A stretch of DNA of 64,000 bases from Lachnospiraceae bacterium. Its GTDB lineage: Bacteria; Bacillota; Clostridia; Lachnospirales; Lachnospiraceae. Within the stretch, counting starts at the first letter, position 1. Every line of letters begins with the position of its first letter. The notes beneath the pieces were generated by a model. The model was not told where the DNA came from. It searched no databases and was given only the letters and a program-made list of their open reading frames with translations. Made by a program: the position numbers and the translations under genes. Positions 60,537 to 64,000 of this stretch are shown piece after piece. The stretch lies in assembly GCA_910574185.1 (NCBI GenBank), contig CAJSZQ010000006.1, positions 62,001 through 126,000 of the forward strand, read 5' to 3'.

Positions 60537-61829
60537 CTAACTAACTTTTAAAGTAAATTTTCGAATATCTTTTTCACTGGATACACGTTCCATTATCGCT
60601 CCAAGACTTCTGAGCTTCTCCTCAAATCTCTCATACCCACGCTGAATATATACAATATCATCCACAATTGTAATTCCATCCGCTGCAAGCCCCGCGATAC
60701 ATAAAGCTGCGCCTGCACGTAAATCCGGCGCGCTAATTCTTGCTCCAGAAAACCGTTTCACTCCTTCGATAGTAGCTGAATTACCCTCAACCTTAATATT
60801 CGCTCCCATCCTTGCAAGCTCATCCAAATATTTAAAACGATTTTCAAATATACTCTCTGTCACCATACTTGTCCCTCTGCACAGAGCCAGGGTCACTCCG
60901 ATCTGAGGCTGCATATCTGTTGGAAATCCAGGATAAGGCAGTGTCTTAACATGCGTACTTTTTAAGTTTCCTTTGGAAACTACCCGCACAGCGTCATCAA
61001 ACTCCTCTACCTCGCAGCCAATCTCAAGAAGCTTAGCAACTGTCGCCTCCAAATGCTTTGGAATTACGTTGCAGACCGTCACATCGCCTCTGGTGGCTGC
61101 CGCCGCAAACATAAAAGTCCCTGCTTCAATCTGATCTGGAATTACGGAATATTCTGTCCTATGGAATCTTTGTACTCCACGAATCTTAATCACGTCTGTT
61201 CCAGCCCCACGAATATTAGCGCCCATACTGTTCAAAAAGTTCGCAACGTCTACCACGTGTGGTTCCTTGGCAACATTTTCCAGAATAGTCAGCCCTTCGG
61301 CCATGGTTGCCGCCATCATGACGTTAATTGTTGCTCCAACACTTACTACGTCAAAATAAATATGCTTTCCGACCAGACGGTCTGTCTCAGCAATAATCTT
61401 ACCATGTTCAATCTCAACATCCGCTCCCAGGGCACGAAAGCCTTTCAAATGCTGGTCAATCGGGCGGCTTCCGATATTACATCCTCCCGGAAGGGCAACT
61501 TCAGCCCGTTTATATTTGCCCAGTAAAGCGCCCAACAGATAATAAGACGCTCGAATCTTCTTCATATATTCGTATTCAATCTTAAAATTGGAAACGCCTT
61601 TTCCGTTAATCCTTACGGTATGACGATCCACACGATGAACACTTGCTCCAATTCCCATAATCGCATCCAGCAATACATTAATATCATTGACATCCGGCAA
61701 ATTATCAATCAGGACTGTCTCATCAGTCATAATAGCCGCCGAAAGAATAGCCAGCGCCGCATTCTTAGCGCCGCCAATTTCTACTTCCCCAACCAGCGGA
61801 TTTCCGCCTTTGATAATATATTGTTCCAT
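60537..61829 (-). CDS. murA: UDP-N-acetylglucosamine 1-carboxyvinyltransferase
   Basis: A 430-residue MurA, making the first committed peptidoglycan precursor from UDP-GlcNAc and PEP. KNAALAILSAAIMTDE with Lys at about 22, the reactive Cys in ALPGGCNIGSRPIDQHLKGF (about 115), and GFPTDMQPQIGVTLALCRGT (about 306) are in place, so it should be fosfomycin-sensitive in principle. It is a single gene with its own promoter at 61923-61951 and lies upstream of metK. Confidence 0.96.
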   Translation of the reverse strand: MEQYIIKGGNPLVGEVEIGGAKNAALAILSAAIMTDETVLIDNLPDVNDINVLLDAIMGIGASVHRVDRHTVRINGKGVSNFKIEYEYMKKIRASYYLLGALLGKYKRAEVALPGGCNIGSRPIDQHLKGFRALGADVEIEHGKIIAETDRLVGKHIYFDVVSVGATINVMMAATMAEGLTILENVAKEPHVVDVANFLNSMGANIRGAGTDVIKIRGVQRFHRTEYSVIPDQIEAGTFMFAAAATRGDVTVCNVIPKHLEATVAKLLEIGCEVEEFDDAVRVVSKGNLKSTHVKTLPYPGFPTDMQPQIGVTLALCRGTSMVTESIFENRFKYLDELARMGANIKVEGNSATIEGVKRFSGARISAPDLRAGAALCIAGLAADGITIVDDIVYIQRGYERFEEKLRSLGAIMERVSSEKDIRKFTLKVS

Positions 61830-61922
61830 ATCTGCACCTCAATTACCTTTATTTATACTCTCGCCCCTGCATTCAGGCTTTCCTTCAGAATCAGTCTGTG
61901 TCGATAACCTGTCGCACATTAT

Positions 61923-61951
61923 AGTATACAATAATCTTTCTTGTTTGTAAA
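61923..61951 (-). promoter_or_regulatory. Sigma-A promoter of murA
   Basis: TTTACA (61946-61951) and TATACT (61923-61928) on minus lie exactly 17 bases apart, about 95 bases upstream of the murA start codon. Confidence 0.6.
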
Positions 61952-62049
61952 ATATTTTTTACAAACCCGTAAAAATTCCGTAACATTTACGCGATAGCAG
62001 ATGAAGAGCACGCCATCAGGACAGAGCAATCAGCTTTCCTGAAAAATTA

Positions 62050-62547
62050 TTAACGTTTGAACTTCTCTACGACTTCCTCAATCGTATCTTCCAATGTTTT
62101 TCCGTCTTCACAGATAACTACATCGGCATATTTTTCAAAAAACACCCGGCGCTCATTATAGAGATCCTGCAGAGTCTGCCCGTTCTGTAAAACGACTCCT
62201 CTCTTCTTCGGATCTCCTATCCTTTCACTTATTGTTTGAAAAGAAGTCTGCAAATATACTACCGTTCCTATTTCCTTATAATGCCTCATTGCATTGTCAC
62301 AATATATTACACTTCCACCTGGCGCAATTACTGCATTTTCTGCTTCTACCTCTGAATTAATCTGGTCCTCAATGGCAAGAAACCCACCAATTCCCTTTTC
62401 GTCAATAATATCTTTTAATAATCTTTTTTCTCTTTTTTGAATCAAAATATCCGTATCTATAAATTCATATCCAAGCCGCTTTGCCGCAACAACTCCTATT
62501 GTACTCTTACCCGCCGCCGGCATTCCAATAAATATAATATTATTCAT
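62050..62547 (-). CDS. Shikimate-kinase-like protein
   Basis: A 165-residue P-loop kinase of the shikimate kinase family: Walker A FIGMPAAGKSTIG (about 5-17), DTD at the substrate site (FIDTDILIQKREKRL), and C-terminal NERRVFFEKYADVVI. Two substrate-binding features differ from AroK: the Arg of FRxxE is Leu (GGFLAIED) and the GGG loop is PGG (IAPGGSVIYC). So it may be a shikimate kinase with relaxed features or a relative acting on another substrate. ATG 62547 follows GAGGAG. No other aro genes are near. Confidence 0.75.
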   Translation of the reverse strand: MNNIIFIGMPAAGKSTIGVVAAKRLGYEFIDTDILIQKREKRLLKDIIDEKGIGGFLAIEDQINSEVEAENAVIAPGGSVIYCDNAMRHYKEIGTVVYLQTSFQTISERIGDPKKRGVVLQNGQTLQDLYNERRVFFEKYADVVICEDGKTLEDTIEEVVEKFKR

Positions 62548-62772
62548 CCGCGCACTCCTCATCTGTTTTTGCGCGAATAAGTATATCACAAAAATATACC
62601 CTCTTACAAGCCTGCATATTTATAAACTATTATTTTTCCTTGCTGCTATTATTGTCCGCCCAGAACTTTGCATTTGCTGGAATACGAATATTCCATTACT
62701 GAAAACAGTTTTCAATGAATTTTTGCAAGTTGCCGGTTATAGCGCAGGCAGTTGCATGCAGCTTACTCTGAC

Positions 62773-63183
62773 TTATGAATTGTAACCCGTACCTGCGAAA
62801 TATTTTCTCCTGCTTTTTCTGTGATCACAACGCCTTTTATAAACTTCCTGATAAAGCATTACCTGAATCAAATCTTGCAGCCAGTCTCCCTTTTTTTCTT
62901 TCTTTCCGTCCCTCTCCTGCTCTGAAATCACCTGATCTTTTCTGGCCCGGTTATGAACCCTTCTTCCCATCAGCGCAAGCTGCAGCCGGTCTGGATATTC
63001 ATCAAAGAGCATACTTCCCTCAAACTCCATACGGTCGCACTCTTCTTCAACATATGGCAGTAATTTCTTTGCAGTATCCGGAAACATGCTTTTCATATAT
63101 TCAAAATCCATTCTCTCTCTTCTTTCGTCGTCGTATACCAGCGGCATTGGATATGTCATATAATATGGTAATTTATTTTCCAT
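62773..63183 (-). CDS. Unrecognised small hydrophilic protein
   Basis: A 136-residue protein starting MENKLPYYMTYPMPLVYDDE, ATG after GGAGG. It is very charged, with an acidic middle (PYVEEECDRMEFEGSMLFDE) and a basic tail (VYKRRCDHRKSRRKYF). It has no membrane segment or signal peptide. I recognise no domain; it resembles short hypothetical proteins of Lachnospiraceae, but that is recollection, not proof. It is a stand-alone gene with about 225 bases free upstream of the shikimate-kinase-like gene. Confidence 0.7.
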   Translation of the reverse strand: MENKLPYYMTYPMPLVYDDERRERMDFEYMKSMFPDTAKKLLPYVEEECDRMEFEGSMLFDEYPDRLQLALMGRRVHNRARKDQVISEQERDGKKEKKGDWLQDLIQVMLYQEVYKRRCDHRKSRRKYFAGTGYNS

Positions 63184-63322
63184 AAATCGTCCTCCCAAAA
63201 ATACCTGTGTCTGAAATTATTATATGCAATTTAGAGGAACGTGTGATTGCCATTTCCTGGTTTCTCATGTATAATAATTTTATACTGGATTCAAGTAAAT
63301 GATTTTAATTACTTGTCATTCG

Positions 63323-63399
63323 CTATACCTTCCAGGTATACTTTGGAGTCGGCCCTTCCCTAACCGGGGCATGTATGAAAGAATTCCCCCTGGGTATAG
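63323..63399 (+). other. Possible structured RNA upstream of the YcxB-like gene
   Basis: CTATACC-ttc-CAG at 63323-63335 can pair with CTGGGTATAG at 63390-63399, closing a roughly 77-base unit that has an inner GGGG/CCCC pairing (63366-63369 with 63386-63389). It lies 62 bases before the plus-strand gene. It does not match any riboswitch class I know; pairing is seen, function not. Confidence 0.3.
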
Positions 63400-63461
63400 A
63401 AGCCTGTGACAAAAAGATTACTTTTCACAAAGTGAACTGTAATACAAAAGGAGATTTTCAG

Positions 63462-64000
63462 ATGGCAAATTCAGAAAATACAGTAACACCTAAAAAAAAT
63501 AAACAAACTGTCATTATAAGTCAATATCAATACACTGATGTTCTGATGCAGGAAGTAGAAGATGCATGGGCTATGCATACTTACCGAAACTATATCTCAC
63601 TTGTTATTATCACCCTAATCTGCGCTTTTTTTACATGGCGTGAAGTATCCACACATAAAACCACCCTTGCGATTCTGTTCGCAATTGTTGGGCTCGGATG
63701 CCTTGGCGCCATGATTGCTTCATTTATCACTATAAATAAGAAGAAAAGCGCCGCTATTAAACAATTTCACGAAACCTATCATGGCAAAGGCTTTGAGTAT
63801 GTTATTACCATTGAAGGAAACCGTATTCGCTCCTACAAGGACGGCGCTGCCGGTGTTGACCTTCGCAAGAACGACATTCGCGGAACCTTTGAATCTGAGC
63901 GCTTTTTCGTATTTCAGCTTACGGGAGAGCAGCTTCTTCCACTGAAAAAAGGGGCCTTTGTAAAGGGGAATATTGAAGCCTGCCGAAGTTATGTTCCACA
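63462..64000 (+). CDS. YcxB-like membrane protein (3' end outside window)
   Basis: A plus-strand gene starting at ATG 63462 after GGAG and running off the right edge without a stop (179 codons seen). After a polar N-terminus there are two membrane segments (YISLVIITLICAFFTW and LAILFAIVGLGCLGAMIAS), then a YcxB-like domain (YVITIEGNRIRSYKDGAAG, FFVFQLTGEQLLPLKKGAF). Function unknown. It is the first gene in its direction in the right part of the window, divergent from the gene at 62773-63183. Confidence 0.75.
   Translation, partial: MANSENTVTPKKNKQTVIISQYQYTDVLMQEVEDAWAMHTYRNYISLVIITLICAFFTWREVSTHKTTLAILFAIVGLGCLGAMIASFITINKKKSAAIKQFHETYHGKGFEYVITIEGNRIRSYKDGAAGVDLRKNDIRGTFESERFFVFQLTGEQLLPLKKGAFVKGNIEACRSYVP

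Noticed and set aside
63323-63399. 6S RNA or a known riboswitch
   Set aside because: I could not match the conserved cores of the classes I know; kept only as a possible structured RNA.
1-64000. CRISPR array
   Set aside because: No series of short regularly spaced repeats with unique spacers was seen; the 21-bp repeats at 8471-8523 have too-short units and lie in a promoter.
1-64000. tRNA or rRNA genes
   Set aside because: No cloverleaf with TTC-type arm or rRNA-like sequence was noticed in the gene-free gaps.

Overview
The window looks like chromosome of a spore-forming Bacillota, most likely a Lachnospiraceae/Clostridiales member. The reasons are moderate-to-low GC, strong GGAGG ribosome binding sites, spore maturation genes spmA and spmB, a SAM-I (S-box) riboswitch before metK, a lysyl-tRNA synthetase with a C-terminal tRNA-binding domain, and several Clostridia-type proteins (DUF2804, DUF4173, DUF6145-like). 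Nearly everything is on the minus strand; only an SDR gene (23051-23794) and the gene cut by the right edge are on plus.

Left part (1-8.4 kb): start of a sugar ABC-transporter ATPase, an FGGY sugar kinase and a SorC regulator, then acylphosphatase, a DUF2804 protein, an HD hydrolase, spmB, a DUF4173 membrane protein and a small XRE/DUF2975 pair whose promoter carries three repeats spaced exactly 21 bp. At 8.6-24 kb lies a metabolic region: glycerate kinase; a hydantoin/dihydropyrimidine module (GntR regulator, amidohydrolase, NCS1 permease); and a long operon proC, E1-alpha, E1-beta, E2, TauE/SafE exporter, E3, SDR, coding a complete acetoin/pyruvate-type 2-oxoacid dehydrogenase complex. A LysR gene follows, and a roughly 50-bp motif is shared by the control regions of lysR and of the operon.

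The 24-45 kb part is accessory in character: two ABC ATPases plus an FtsX-type permease with a two-component system; a four-gene, AT-rich, probable anti-phage island (small unknown protein, DUF262 protein, AAA ATPase, HNH nuclease; 30860-34034) lying between intact spmA and a 214-bp spmA fragment 98% identical to it; a PerM-type membrane protein; an ABC exporter with a two-component system whose kinase is frameshifted in an A6 tract; and a TetR-controlled ABC exporter. Next is an acetolactate synthase with its own TetR regulator; near-identical GCRAG-TG-CTTGC operators stand before both genes. Small odd genes (secreted-like acidic peptide, truncated DUF3267 protein) occur around 45-47 kb.

The right part (47-64 kb) is core housekeeping: lysS, greA, dusB, coaX, birA, argF, SPFH/NfeD pair, an SpoU-type rRNA methyltransferase, a two-component system, metK under a SAM riboswitch, murA, a shikimate-kinase-like protein and a YcxB-like protein. 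Dispersed intergenic palindromes and repeats occur near 21.5, 37.9, 40.0, 56.4 and 60.3 kb, and one holds a 32-bp inverted repeat resembling a MITE.

All calls rest on reading translations and motifs by eye; no searches were run.
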